From the IMG/VR virus record IMGVR_UViG_3300036791_001436, positions 1 to 64,000 of that record: a DNA stretch of 64,000 nucleotides, one strand, 5' to 3'. The notes under the pieces are model-generated. The model was not told the DNA's origin. It saw only the letters and a program-made list of their open reading frames with translations, and made no database searches. How positions within the stretch are numbered: position 1 is the stretch's first letter; each line of letters starts with the position of its first letter. Shown one piece after another: positions 18,347-27,950 of the stretch. Position numbers and translations under genes: made by a program. The stretch comes from a virus.

Positions 18347-19375
18347 ATGTATGGGATCAACGGACTAGCTGCCTCCGCCGGAGTCAGTGTCGATATCGCC
18401 AGGATGAGGACCGATGGCTCTGTCGGTGCCTCTGGTTCGGTCGCGCAGCGCCTCCTCCAATCTGGGATGAACGTCCAGGCGCTGCGCACGAACGGCACCC
18501 TCAGGTACGACGAGTGGAAGTTGTACGACAAGGTAGTCGTCGACGTCGCTCAGGAACGTCTGGTGGTTACCCAGGAACTGCTGTCAAGGGGATTGTCCTA
18601 CCCAATCCCCAACGCCCTAGGCGTCATGCAGATCCAATGGGAGACCATCAACGACCTCGAGCCGGCCGAGATGACGATGTCAGGGCTGAGCGAGGCGTCG
18701 AAGGACGAGATCAACTACGCCCTGAACTTCATGCCCGTCCCGATCATCCACAAGGAGTTCCAGCTGAACCTGCGTCAACTGGAAGCTGCTCGGAACCACG
18801 GCAACCCGCTCGACACGACCCAGGCAGAACTCGCCACCCGCAAGGTCGCGCAGTTCATCGAGGCGCTCATCTTCACCGGCGCCACGGTCTCGACGAACAA
18901 CGGCAACATCTACGGCTTGATGAACCACCCCAACCGCAACGTGGGTTCCGCGTCGGCGCCTTGGGGCGTGTACACCGCGACCCTCGGTGGTACGGTCACC
19001 GCCGACATTTCCGCGATGGAAGCCGCGCTCGTCGCGAAGCACATGTTCGGGCCGTACTTGCTCTTCATCCCCTACGCGACCTACATCGCCTGGGGACAAG
19101 ACTACAAGACCTACGCCGACACGACGATCCTCCAGCGCGTCCTCGAGATGCCTGGGATCGAAGGTGTCATCCCGACGCAGAAGTTCACCGGCAACGGCGG
19201 ACTCATGGTGCAGACCACCTCGGACGTCATCCAGATGGTCGACGGCATGCAGCCCACCCTCGTCGAGTGGGATACGCGCGGCGGCTTCGAACTGAACTAC
19301 CGGGTCATGGCGATCATGCTGCCCCGGGTCCGCGCAGACCAATATCTGCAGTCGGGCATCGCTCACTGGTCGTAA
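18347..19375 (+). CDS. Major capsid protein, HK97 fold
   Basis: A 342-aa protein with the features of HK97-fold shell proteins: an N-terminal arm, a long helix-containing P-domain and a beta-rich A-domain near the C-terminus, with the segment NNGNIYGLMNHPNRN near residue 184 that is typical of capsid and encapsulin-like shells. AGGAGG lies upstream of ATG 18347. Its place after protease/scaffold and decoration genes and before connector genes supports the call. No separate delta domain is seen, as the scaffold is encoded upstream. Confidence 0.9.
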   Translation: MYGINGLAASAGVSVDIARMRTDGSVGASGSVAQRLLQSGMNVQALRTNGTLRYDEWKLYDKVVVDVAQERLVVTQELLSRGLSYPIPNALGVMQIQWETINDLEPAEMTMSGLSEASKDEINYALNFMPVPIIHKEFQLNLRQLEAARNHGNPLDTTQAELATRKVAQFIEALIFTGATVSTNNGNIYGLMNHPNRNVGSASAPWGVYTATLGGTVTADISAMEAALVAKHMFGPYLLFIPYATYIAWGQDYKTYADTTILQRVLEMPGIEGVIPTQKFTGNGGLMVQTTSDVIQMVDGMQPTLVEWDTRGGFELNYRVMAIMLPRVRADQYLQSGIAHWS

Positions 19376-19482
19376 CGTTCGCCTACCGCTCGGCGCGCTA
19401 CGATAGCATGATCAGGGCCACCTAGCGAGCGGAGGGCAGCTGGGTGGCTCAGAGTTTAGATAGCCCTCCTGGAGGCCAGAGG

Positions 19483-20091
19483 ATGGCTGACGAACAATCT
19501 TCGACGAAGCCTGTGGCTCCCCCGAGGACGCCTCCTACCGATCCGTCGACTGGAGGCCCAGGCAACCCGGCTGTCGCAGTTCCGCAGAACCTGCAGAACC
19601 CGTCAGGCACCGCAGTGGCGCTGAATGAGCCCATCGACAATACCGTGGCGATGGAAGGCCGCAAGGCCTACATCGTGCGCGAGGGCAAGGAATTCAGTGC
19701 GATCGGTCCGATGGGTCGTCGAGACTTCCAGGCTGGCGAGACGATCCAGCTGCCTCCAGAGACGGCTCAGAACTTCAGCTCGCACCTCTACGATGCAGAG
19801 CCGGACGAAAGAACGCCGGTCGACATGATGCCTCCGCCTCCTCCGCCCAAGGGATCGGAGGAGATGTCGCCGGCTGAACGGCAGGCAGCGCTGGCACGCG
19901 CCGGTCAACAGGTTCCGCAGCAGACGGCGCCTGGACAGCCCGTGCAGACAGCTCCTCAGGCGCCTGCTCAGCCTCAGATCCCTTCAGAGAGCCCGAACCC
20001 GCCGAAGCCTCCGATGCCTCCTCCTTCGGAGTCGCCGGCCGAGAAGCAAGCTGAGGCAGCCGCTCCCAAGCCAGCTCCACCCAAGACGTAA
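19483..20091 (+). CDS. Proline-rich head protein
   Basis: A 202-aa product with a short folded core near residues 55-105 (KAYIVREGKEFSAIGPMG) flanked by long Pro/Gln/Ala-rich stretches. ATG 19483 has GGAGG seven bases upstream; an alternative GTG at 19444 in the same frame also has a GGAGG and would add 13 residues. The gene lies between capsid and connector genes, so a minor head or capsid-assembly role is likely. No family named. Confidence 0.6.
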   Translation: MADEQSSTKPVAPPRTPPTDPSTGGPGNPAVAVPQNLQNPSGTAVALNEPIDNTVAMEGRKAYIVREGKEFSAIGPMGRRDFQAGETIQLPPETAQNFSSHLYDAEPDERTPVDMMPPPPPPKGSEEMSPAERQAALARAGQQVPQQTAPGQPVQTAPQAPAQPQIPSESPNPPKPPMPPPSESPAEKQAEAAAPKPAPPKT

Positions 20092-20132
20092 CACTAGGCG
20101 GCGTGCAACTATCGGTGTGACGGTGACTACGG

Positions 20133-20549
20133 ATGACAGCTAGAGCGACAGATGCGGACGTCCGAACGCTGGTTGATATGCCAGCGAAGGACCCCACTAC
20201 GCTCTTCCTGTCTATGGCCAACTTGCTTGTCGAGGAAGAGCTAGTCCCCGCCGCACCGACTCTTTCGCCAGCTCGCCTGACCGCCATCGAGCAATTGCTG
20301 GCGGCGCACTTCTGTGTGCTCGCTCAGGAGCGTGGAGGGCTTACCTCATCGGCCCTGAACAACACGAAGGACACCTACTACACCATCAAGGGCACTGCAT
20401 TCGGGCTCGCCTCGACAAGGTTTGGAGCCCAGGCGATGCAGTTGGACGATACAGGCACTCTGGCGGCCCTACAGCAGAAGTCCGGCGGGACTGCCTTGTT
20501 TAGGGTTGCTGGCTATCCCTACGATTACGATTCGCCGGTGCTGCCATGA
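20133..20549 (+). CDS. Head-tail connector (adaptor-like)
   Basis: A mostly helical 138-aa protein. It starts with a pattern seen in adaptor proteins (TDADVRTLVDMPA), which bind below the portal. The C-terminal half ends in a beta-like tail. It is the first of four short connector-type genes between the capsid and tail tube genes, which is the standard order adaptor, stopper, joining protein, tail terminator. Its stop overlaps the next start. Confidence 0.65.
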   Translation: MTARATDADVRTLVDMPAKDPTTLFLSMANLLVEEELVPAAPTLSPARLTAIEQLLAAHFCVLAQERGGLTSSALNNTKDTYYTIKGTAFGLASTRFGAQAMQLDDTGTLAALQQKSGGTALFRVAGYPYDYDSPVLP

Positions 20550-20905
20550 CGGGTCCCTGCACGCGCATCCTCAACTCCATAGCCACCTACTGGGCGCCGC
20601 TCGGGCAGACCGACGACTTCGGCCAGCCGCTCTTGGACGCCCCGCAACTGGTGAACTCCAGGTGGCTGGACGAGGAGCAGTTCGTGCGCTCGCCGCAGGG
20701 TGACGATGTCAACTGCCATACCGTCGTCTATATCGATATCGACGTGGATCTGGAAGGGTACCTAGCAGAGGGTGACTACTCCTATCTGGCAGACCCTCGC
20801 AACCTCGGGCAGGATGGGCCTCAGTGGATGGGGCAGATCAAGCTGTTCAGCTCCACCCCAGACTTGCGGAACCTTGAGCGGGAGAGGAGGGCTCACCTGA
20901 CATGA
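20546..20905 (+). CDS. Head closure (stopper-like) protein
   Basis: A 119-aa acidic protein in the second connector position. Its start overlaps the previous stop and its stop overlaps the next start (ATGA on both sides). The fold cannot be seen from motifs; the call relies on gene order, length and tight coupling. Confidence 0.5.
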   Translation: MTGPCTRILNSIATYWAPLGQTDDFGQPLLDAPQLVNSRWLDEEQFVRSPQGDDVNCHTVVYIDIDVDLEGYLAEGDYSYLADPRNLGQDGPQWMGQIKLFSSTPDLRNLERERRAHLT

Positions 20906-21486
20906 GCCTCGCTCCCCGCCGTAGCGCCTATGAGATCCATAGCATCTCCCTTCAGAAAGAGCTCAAGGCCTCCGCTCGCGCTCAAGGGCGTGCGGTCTCT
21001 CGTGGTGGCCGAGGTCATGAAGGCGGTGCTGGTGGTGGTGTACATATCCCGTCTGGGACGATCCACCCAATCAAGATGAGCGTAGGCTCGGGCCACTACA
21101 CTGGCGACCTGGGAGAACAGCTGAACCAGCTGGAGAAGGACTTCACCTGGTACTGCAACCAGTTCGAAGAAGGGTCGATGGAGGTACTGCTGGCAGCGTT
21201 GGCACCCACGATAGAACTGGCGTCGTACTACTGCCCCAAGAAGACTGGCGCTCTGGCAGAGAGCGCATATCTAGAGGCAGAGACGTTCCGTAACGGCCAG
21301 CGCGTAGAGATGGGGTTCGCGAAGGGCGGCCATCCTGACTATGCGATCCCTGTGCATGAGGATGTGGAAGCGACACACGAGCCGCCTACCAAGGCCAAGT
21401 TCATGCAGGATGCCATTGACGAGGACTGGGGTAACGTCACTACCAGGATCGCTCAGGGATATCAGCTCATGTCGGGGTTGAAGTGA
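20902..21486 (+). CDS. Head-tail joining protein, HK97 gp10-like
   Basis: A 194-aa protein with the pattern of the HK97 gp10 family: CPKKTGALAESAYLEAE near residue 112, a central VEMGFAKGGHPDYAIPVHED and a PPTKAKFMQDAIDED helix near the end. Such proteins join the completed head to the tail. The first 60 residues are basic and Gly-rich, probably disordered. It is coupled to genes on both sides. Confidence 0.8.
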   Translation: MSLAPRRSAYEIHSISLQKELKASARAQGRAVSRGGRGHEGGAGGGVHIPSGTIHPIKMSVGSGHYTGDLGEQLNQLEKDFTWYCNQFEEGSMEVLLAALAPTIELASYYCPKKTGALAESAYLEAETFRNGQRVEMGFAKGGHPDYAIPVHEDVEATHEPPTKAKFMQDAIDEDWGNVTTRIAQGYQLMSGLK

Positions 21487-21992
21487 TGGCCAACACCCCA
21501 CCCCGCACTCCCAGCGTCGATCGGGTTGACAATGCTCAGATGGTGGCCAACCCTGCCTCTGCTCCTACTACCTACCCTACCATCTGGAGCCCTGCGTATG
21601 GCATCCAGTTGATCCTTCAGAGCGTGGGAGTGGTGGATGGCGACTCTGGATGGACCTCAGCATGTGGCCAAGAGCCTGACCAACCTGACAAGATGGTGAC
21701 GATCTACGACCGCGGCGGCCGTGCTCCCGAGGTGGTAGTAGGCATCAACTGGCCAGAGGTCCAGTTTATCGTGCGCGGGGGAAAGCTCGACTATAATGGG
21801 GCATATGGCCAGTGCATCGCAATTCGCAATGCGATCCAAGCCATTCCCGACCAACCCGTCTGGCCAGAACTCACCTCTGTGTGGGAGCGGACGGACATAC
21901 AGAATCTTGGCAGGGACGGTGCGAGCCGCCCCCGCCTTTCGATGAACTACCAGTTGATCACTACGCCGGCTGATCCCGGCTACAGAATGTAA
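21486..21992 (+). CDS. Tail terminator protein
   Basis: A 168-aa protein with the minor-capsid/tail-terminator pattern: VTIYDRGGRAPEV near residue 70, VQFIVRGGKLDYNGAY and IQNLGRDGASRPRLSMNYQ near the end. The terminator ring caps the tail tube and joins it to the head. ATG 21486 shares a base with the preceding stop; a GTG one codon upstream is also possible. The tail tube gene follows 20 bases later. Confidence 0.8.
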   Translation: MANTPPRTPSVDRVDNAQMVANPASAPTTYPTIWSPAYGIQLILQSVGVVDGDSGWTSACGQEPDQPDKMVTIYDRGGRAPEVVVGINWPEVQFIVRGGKLDYNGAYGQCIAIRNAIQAIPDQPVWPELTSVWERTDIQNLGRDGASRPRLSMNYQLITTPADPGYRM

Positions 21993-22012
21993 TTGTTAGA
22001 CAGGAGATCGTC

Positions 22013-23074
22013 ATGTCGAACAAAAGGCTGCAGATCTCGACGGACAACGTCAACTGGTATACCTTCCCAGGCTCGACGGCGGCGAAGAAGGTTGAACTCA
22101 ACTCGATCACTGACACGATCTTCGGTCAGCCCTTCGAGTCGATGAATCCGACCATTGGTCAGTCGGACTATTCCGGCGACTCCTACTTCAAGGGAGTGGC
22201 AGGGTACAATGCCCAGATCAAAGAGACGGGCATCCCGACGGTGATGACCTCTGAGCCGTGCACTCTGGTCTCCGGTAAGACTTACCAGATCACCAATCCG
22301 GCACACCGGCTGATCGTCGTCGAAGCCAACCTCATCATCATGGACGCCGGCGTCAACAAGGTCGCGAACGTGGCGTTCATCGACTATCTTGCCGGCACGA
22401 TCACCTTCGCGGCTTCCTATGTGGTCACCGGACCCGTCACCGTCACCGGCTCCTACTATCCTACGGCGACTCTGGCGAAGGCAAGGTCGTGGACTCTCAC
22501 GCAGACCCAGACTGAGATCGACGCCACCGACTACGACGATGCGCAAGCCACCAACGGGATGCGCACCTTCCTGCCAGGGCTGAAGAGCGTCAAGCTGGCG
22601 CTCCAGAGCATCTACTTCGCCTCCAACGCCTACATCTCCGACTTGCTCAGCCGGAGCACGGTGTACGTCGTCGGCGACCTCGAAGGGGCGACCACCCCCA
22701 ATATGGAAGTCTGGCGGGGGATGTTCCGCAAGGTGGACCACAACCAGCAGGGCAATCAAGGTGCGTTGGAAGAAGAGACCATCAACTACGACCTCTTCGT
22801 CTACAACAACCCCCTCATGTCGTTCCCCTTCAGCTGGTACGTAGCTGGTGGGTCGTCGATGCTCGCCATGGCTGTGCAGGAGGCGATCAACGCCTGGCAG
22901 CTGCAGACCACGATCTACATCCGCTACCTGCCGTCAGGCGTTACGGGTATGATCCCTCCAGATGGCTGGACGTCGGCTGCGATCGTCACCGAGGCGAGCC
23001 TTGCCAACGACTCCACCGGGCAGAACGTCTTCACCTTCAAGTTCCGCGCAACGGGGGCGCTCTCGAACGTCTAG
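22013..23074 (+). CDS. Major tail tube protein
   Basis: A 353-aa protein between the tail terminator and the tail chaperone genes, the fixed place of the tube protein in siphoviruses. It is beta-rich, with a central insertion (about 80-165) that may be an Ig-like domain on the outside of the tube, followed by the tube segment TLTQTQTEIDATDYDD, the sort of sequence seen in the inner tube domain. AGGAGA precedes the ATG. Confidence 0.85.
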   Translation: MSNKRLQISTDNVNWYTFPGSTAAKKVELNSITDTIFGQPFESMNPTIGQSDYSGDSYFKGVAGYNAQIKETGIPTVMTSEPCTLVSGKTYQITNPAHRLIVVEANLIIMDAGVNKVANVAFIDYLAGTITFAASYVVTGPVTVTGSYYPTATLAKARSWTLTQTQTEIDATDYDDAQATNGMRTFLPGLKSVKLALQSIYFASNAYISDLLSRSTVYVVGDLEGATTPNMEVWRGMFRKVDHNQQGNQGALEEETINYDLFVYNNPLMSFPFSWYVAGGSSMLAMAVQEAINAWQLQTTIYIRYLPSGVTGMIPPDGWTSAAIVTEASLANDSTGQNVFTFKFRATGALSNV

Positions 23075-23123
23075 CCCCTGACCCCACCTCTCCCTTTATC
23101 AACCCGAATGACAAGAGGCCAAC

Positions 23124-23597
23124 ATGTCATCCGATACCATGGAACCCGTCGGCGATGTGCCCGGCGTGACTACCACCGACGAAGAGGTTCTGCCTGCCGC
23201 CCCTGAGCCCAAGTTGGCTGACAAGGCCAATGGCTCCGAGAACGTCCTCGCAAATCCCACACGGGACCAGATCAGACAGGCGATCCTCGACTCCAAGCCT
23301 GAAACCGAGAAGGTGGTCTTCAACGGCGTCCTGGTGGAGCTGCACCAGCCTTCCCTCGAGGAACTGCTGAACGTTCGCGCCGGCGCAGAGGACGACAACA
23401 AGAAGGCGGTGGTCTCGATGATCATCACCTACTGCTACGTCCCTGGGACGAACATGAAGGTGTTCGAGGAGACCGACTACGATTCGCTCCTCTCCGTTCC
23501 TTTCGGGAAGGGCATGTCGACTCTGCTCGAAGGGTTCACCAAGCTCACGGGGGTGGATGTCACGGATGCCGATAAAAGAAAGGCTGAGGGGAGATAG
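23124..23597 (+). CDS. Tail assembly chaperone, upstream frame (G-like)
   Basis: A 157-aa protein with an acidic disordered N-terminus and a compact helical domain (KVVFNGVLVELHQPSLEELLN near residue 68). It lies between tail tube and tape measure, where nearly all long-tailed phages encode two overlapping chaperone frames. The second frame overlaps its 3' end and is +1 relative to it. The shared AAA-AGA site near 23575 could let a ribosome shift frame to give a longer fused form. Confidence 0.75.
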   Translation: MSSDTMEPVGDVPGVTTTDEEVLPAAPEPKLADKANGSENVLANPTRDQIRQAILDSKPETEKVVFNGVLVELHQPSLEELLNVRAGAEDDNKKAVVSMIITYCYVPGTNMKVFEETDYDSLLSVPFGKGMSTLLEGFTKLTGVDVTDADKRKAEGR

Positions 23598-23772
23598 CCT
23601 GCGCTGGATCATCATGACCGTCGCCTATGAACTCGGCAAGACGGAAGAGGAGATCGTTCACTGGTCTGTGACTACTCTGAAGCGGTGGTGGACGTTCTTT
23701 ATCGTCCGGGCTGAAGAGGAGGCTAAGGCCTATGAGCGGGCCCGTCGGAGAGCTGGAGCCGGCGGTCGTTAG
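23557..23772 (+). CDS. Tail assembly chaperone, downstream frame (T-like)
   Basis: A 71-aa reading frame (counted from ATG 23557) overlapping the end of the chaperone gene in the +1 (equivalently -2) frame. The non-overlapping part is helical and charged with WWTFFIVRAEEEAKAY, as in the T extension of G-T chaperones. It may be made by frameshifting from 23124 or by its own start; the GGGGTGG before ATG 23557 is close to the start codon. It ends 15 bases before the tape measure gene. Confidence 0.65.
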   Translation: MSRMPIKERLRGDSLRWIIMTVAYELGKTEEEIVHWSVTTLKRWWTFFIVRAEEEAKAYERARRRAGAGGR

Positions 23773-23787
23773 AGATGAGAGGGGCCG

Positions 23788-26700
23788 GTGCTAAACCTCG
23801 GTGACCTCACCTTTGGGATTACCGCGAACACTGCAGGGCTTCAGGCTGCACAGCAACAACTACAGTCATTCGGCCGTGCGTTACAGGGCACTGTAACCAA
23901 GGCGAAGGGTGACATCGACGCTACTACCTCTGCCCTGATACGGCAAGAGGGTGCGGCGCTACGTGCGCTGCAACAGGTGCAGAGCATGCAGAACCGGATC
24001 GCCTCTGGCGGTCTATCTCCTGCAGCAGCGTCACGTCTTACCACCCAACTTGAAAGTGCATTCACTAAGTTCTCGAGCGCACAGGCGCAGCGATCACCCT
24101 TAAACCAGTTGCAGCAATCACGCCAGGCCATAGCTTTCGCCGAACAGCTTCAGGATGTTGCCCGAGCCTTTACTTCGGAGACCGTTGCTGCAAGGCAAGC
24201 AGAGGCCGAAGCAAATGCTGTCCAGGCGGCTTTCGAAAAGCAGTCGCTGGCCGCTATGCGCGCAGAGAACTCTGTCATGCTGCTTCAGGAACGTCTGGAG
24301 CAAGCGGCAAAGGCAGGCGCTATCTCCCCTGCTCGCGCTGGCGCACTCTCTGGACAATTGACTGGAGCTCTAGGGGCACTGCGCGGCGAGACAACAGGCG
24401 CAGGTGCAGATCCTCTCAATGCGGAGGCGATGCTTGCCAGCTCCCAGAAGTTCAGTAACGCACTCGGCTCTGTCCGGAATGAACTGTCCCAGGCGCAAAG
24501 AGCTGCGGCTCCCTTCAACGCTGCGATGCGTGGTATCAGTGATGCGTTGATCTTGTCTACTGGCCCCTTCGGAATGATGGCGTTCCGCCTACGTGCAGTT
24601 ACCGACCTGATGAAGGAGTTCGGTGTTGTAGCCGGCGGCAGTGTAGCAGCTATTGTAGGCGTGGGCGTTGCCGTGTTCGGCCTGGGCGACGCTATGCTGC
24701 ATGCTATGATTAGTCTACAGCAGGTTGAAGTCACTCTGAAGGCCATCACGGGATCTAGTATAGTTGCCAATGAAGAAGTTGGGTACTTACGGGATACTGC
24801 CAACCAGGCAGGCCTTTCGTTCCAAACCTTGGGAGCAGTGTTCGGGCGCTTTGAAGCCGCTGCAACTGCGACTGGGCAGAGTCTATCCATAACGCACGAG
24901 GAGTTTACTAAGCTCTCCCTGATCATGGGCACCTTGCACTTAGGTACAGAGCAGGTGAATAACGTCGTGCGTACCATGGACGAGATCTTCTCGCAGGGGT
25001 ATGTGCAGACGAGGAACGTGGTTCGACAGCTGGCGACCGAACTCCCAGGCGCGATGGACATCTCTCGTGTAGCTGCTGCGGCCATGACTGGCCAGCTGAA
25101 GCTCACGGGGGCAGAGTTCACGAAGATGCTGTCCCAGAAGACGGTGTCAGGCCCTGAATTCGTCCAGGCGTTCTTGAAGGCCTACTCCGAGTTCATCAAG
25201 CTGGATCCCGCCAAGCCTATTGATACCTTGCAGGCCTCTATCAACCGCTTAGGCAACCAGTGGAACTATCTGCTCACTACTACCTCGGAGTCTACAGGAG
25301 CTACCAAACTCTTTAAGGACGTCATCACTGGGCTAGCAAATGGGATCCAGTCGCTACGGAATAACTTGTCGACCGTGCTGACCAACATTGCAGGGTTTGT
25401 AGGCGCTTTGGCAGGTATAGGCGCAGCGCTGGTCGTGATCTCGTCCTTCGCCCCTACAATCGCAGCATTTGCGACCGTCTGGAGAACCTTTGCCAATGCC
25501 ATAGTAATAGTGCGCAATGCGGAGACGATCCTAGCCGGTGTACAGGCGGCGCTCAACGCCTTGATGTCCGCCAATCCTATAGTGCTCGTCATACAGCTAT
25601 TCCTTTCGCTCGCTGCAGCTGTTGTGGGCGCCAAAGTTGCTATGGACTTGATGAACACTGCCATCATGACTAACAATGCCCAGATGGCGGACACTTCGGA
25701 TATTGACAACTACATCAAGAAGGAGAAGGACCTCAAGACCCAGGTCGATGAAGTGACTGCGGCTTACGCAAAGCAGGCTGGCGCAGCTCAGATCGCGACC
25801 CAGGGCCAGTTCATCCCTGCTCTGATTGCCCTTAATAAGGCGCAAAGGGACTTCGATGCGGAGTTGCAAGCTGCCCAGCAGATGGACATTGCGCAGGGCA
25901 TTCCCACTTCGATGGCGAATCAGAGCAAGGCTGTTCAAAGAGCGCAGTCCGTACTGGACGACGCTAAGCAAGCCTATCAGATGGCTCAGCAGGCCGGTAT
26001 CGACGCTGACAAGCGAGTGCAGGCCATTCAGGCGATCGCCGCTAAGCCTTCTGACCGAACCCTAGGAGTTGGGTCGGCAGGAGACGCTACTCACAAGGGA
26101 CCGAGCCCCTTCGCCGGGACGTCGGAGATCGAGAAGGTCATCCAAGAGGCGGCCGCCGCTCAACAACAAGTCAACGAACTGCTCGCCAATCCTACCGCCA
26201 ATACGAAGACGATCGAAGACCTCGCTAAGGCGCGAGAGCTGCTATACGACATCTCCCACTCGAAGGACACCCAGGCGCAGCTCAACGTCATCGTCAAGTT
26301 GATGAACGATGCAGGCGACAAGTCTATCGGTCTAGGCGCCCACCTTGACGAAGTTACCGCACACCTAGAAGCGTTCGTCAAAAAGGCACGTGAAGGGCAC
26401 GAGACTCTCAAGGACTGGGCAGATACGCAGGAGAGGATCAAGAAGGGCGCCGCAGATCTATCTTCTGAGCAGGAGAGGATCACCGCATTGGTAAATGGGG
26501 TGAACCCTGACTCGTTGGATATATTCAAGAAGCCTCTGGATGAGGCGAGGAAGCTCATTGGCGAGCTTCAACAGTTCCCTGCTCTGTTGGCAACTTTGGA
26601 GGAGCAATCGAAGGGAGCTCCAGGAGAGGACTTTGCTCACCGGCTTGCAAATATGATTTCCGGCGGAGAAGCACTGAAGGAGGCTGAGAAGCCTCTGCAG

Positions 26701-27927
26701 TTGATCAACGAAGATGCTCTGACAATGTCGACCAATCTGGCGTCGTTGAAGGCATCTTCTGTCGGTTCTATTCTCGACGTGGGCTATATGGAGCAGGCCA
26801 CGAAAGCGTTGCAGGGCCTTGACTCTGACGGCCTTGCGAAGGTTGAAGCGTCTCTGTCCCGCTTCGAGACGGTAACTGGGAGTGCCACTACAGACCTTGC
26901 GAACTTCCTTAAGACGCAGGCGCTCGTGCAGCAAGCGACTGACCTTCACAAGAAGGCGCTAGAAGACAACATCAAGGCCTGGCAGGACTGGGCTGACAAT
27001 ACGGTAGATTCCATCGGCAAGGTCCTCAACGGGACTGAGTCCCTGGGGACTGGCATAAAGGATATCTTCCACTCCCTGGCAACGACGATAATTAACGCCG
27101 CGCTCATTAATCCCATGAAGCTGGCGCTGAACCAGGGCATCTCCAACATGATGCAGGGGATTACCTCTGGCTTCGGTGCTACCTCTATGGGAGGTCTCTG
27201 GGGGACTATCGGCAATGTGATCAAGAGCGCGTTCGGGGGAGGTGCTCAGGGGTTCTCGGGTGCGGCCGGTACCTCGGCAGCTTTGGCAGCAACGACTTCG
27301 CTCACCGCTGCAACGACTGCAACTGCTGCCTCGACTACCGCACAGGGCATCGCCACCGCCACTGCCACTGCGTCGTTGGTAGCGTTCACTGGCGCCTTAG
27401 ATTTGGCTTCCGTTGCGGCCATGGGCTCTGCAACCAGTGGTATCACATCGTTCCTCTCGCCCCTGATTGGCGTTGGGACTCTGATGACGGTTGCTACGGG
27501 TACTCAAGGGCCCATCTCTGGTCCAGGCACTACCACTTCAGATTCCATCCTTGCAAGGGTGTCGAAGGGTGAATGGATCATCAACGCCGCGGTAGGTCAG
27601 CGGTATGGATCCTTGCTGCGTGCGATCACGACAGGCAAGGCTCTTCCTGGGTTCGCCTATGGAGGGTACGCTGGCAATGCGGCTGGTGACCTCTTCGTGC
27701 CAGGGGTTGGGTCGCAGGCAATGTCTGCAGCCATCACCAACGCCAACTCGACTGGGATAGACGCACGTGCGTATATCGATGCGCGCGGCGCAACTCCAGA
27801 CGCGGTAGCGGCCCTCAGAGACGAGATGCGGATCAGGGAGGCAAAACTGAAGTCGCAACTACCCCAGATCATCGATGCGCGTACGGTAGATAACCGAGTG
27901 CGCAATCGTTGGGGCATGGCGTACTAG
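23788..27927 (+). CDS. Tape measure protein
   Basis: The 1379-aa length protein sets tail length and is expelled at DNA injection. The N-terminus (LNLGDLTFGITANTAGLQAAQQQL) and the segment SINRLGNQWNYLLTTTSESTG near 478 fit the tape-measure domain family. Hydrophobic stretches lie near 280-305 and 530-610, with long helical, Gln/Ala-rich regions between. The C-terminus has GTTTSDSILARVSKGEWIINA, a common tape-measure end. At about 0.15 nm per residue the tail would be near 200 nm. The gene starts at GTG after GAGAGGGG. Confidence 0.92.
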   Translation: MLNLGDLTFGITANTAGLQAAQQQLQSFGRALQGTVTKAKGDIDATTSALIRQEGAALRALQQVQSMQNRIASGGLSPAAASRLTTQLESAFTKFSSAQAQRSPLNQLQQSRQAIAFAEQLQDVARAFTSETVAARQAEAEANAVQAAFEKQSLAAMRAENSVMLLQERLEQAAKAGAISPARAGALSGQLTGALGALRGETTGAGADPLNAEAMLASSQKFSNALGSVRNELSQAQRAAAPFNAAMRGISDALILSTGPFGMMAFRLRAVTDLMKEFGVVAGGSVAAIVGVGVAVFGLGDAMLHAMISLQQVEVTLKAITGSSIVANEEVGYLRDTANQAGLSFQTLGAVFGRFEAAATATGQSLSITHEEFTKLSLIMGTLHLGTEQVNNVVRTMDEIFSQGYVQTRNVVRQLATELPGAMDISRVAAAAMTGQLKLTGAEFTKMLSQKTVSGPEFVQAFLKAYSEFIKLDPAKPIDTLQASINRLGNQWNYLLTTTSESTGATKLFKDVITGLANGIQSLRNNLSTVLTNIAGFVGALAGIGAALVVISSFAPTIAAFATVWRTFANAIVIVRNAETILAGVQAALNALMSANPIVLVIQLFLSLAAAVVGAKVAMDLMNTAIMTNNAQMADTSDIDNYIKKEKDLKTQVDEVTAAYAKQAGAAQIATQGQFIPALIALNKAQRDFDAELQAAQQMDIAQGIPTSMANQSKAVQRAQSVLDDAKQAYQMAQQAGIDADKRVQAIQAIAAKPSDRTLGVGSAGDATHKGPSPFAGTSEIEKVIQEAAAAQQQVNELLANPTANTKTIEDLAKARELLYDISHSKDTQAQLNVIVKLMNDAGDKSIGLGAHLDEVTAHLEAFVKKAREGHETLKDWADTQERIKKGAADLSSEQERITALVNGVNPDSLDIFKKPLDEARKLIGELQQFPALLATLEEQSKGAPGEDFAHRLANMISGGEALKEAEKPLQLINEDALTMSTNLASLKASSVGSILDVGYMEQATKALQGLDSDGLAKVEASLSRFETVTGSATTDLANFLKTQALVQQATDLHKKALEDNIKAWQDWADNTVDSIGKVLNGTESLGTGIKDIFHSLATTIINAALINPMKLALNQGISNMMQGITSGFGATSMGGLWGTIGNVIKSAFGGGAQGFSGAAGTSAALAATTSLTAATTATAASTTAQGIATATATASLVAFTGALDLASVAAMGSATSGITSFLSPLIGVGTLMTVATGTQGPISGPGTTTSDSILARVSKGEWIINAAVGQRYGSLLRAITTGKALPGFAYGGYAGNAAGDLFVPGVGSQAMSAAITNANSTGIDARAYIDARGATPDAVAALRDEMRIREAKLKSQLPQIIDARTVDNRVRNRWGMAY

Positions 27928-27950
27928 CGCTAGGGAGAGGGTAAGAGGCC

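Noticed and set aside
18514-19425. 303-codon + strand frame over the major capsid gene
   Set aside because: It has the Arg/His/Pro-rich composition of an out-of-frame reading of a GC-rich gene, and the capsid frame is clear.
24285-25121. 278-codon - strand frame inside the tape measure gene
   Set aside because: Antisense shadow of an Ala/Gln-rich gene; no independent support.
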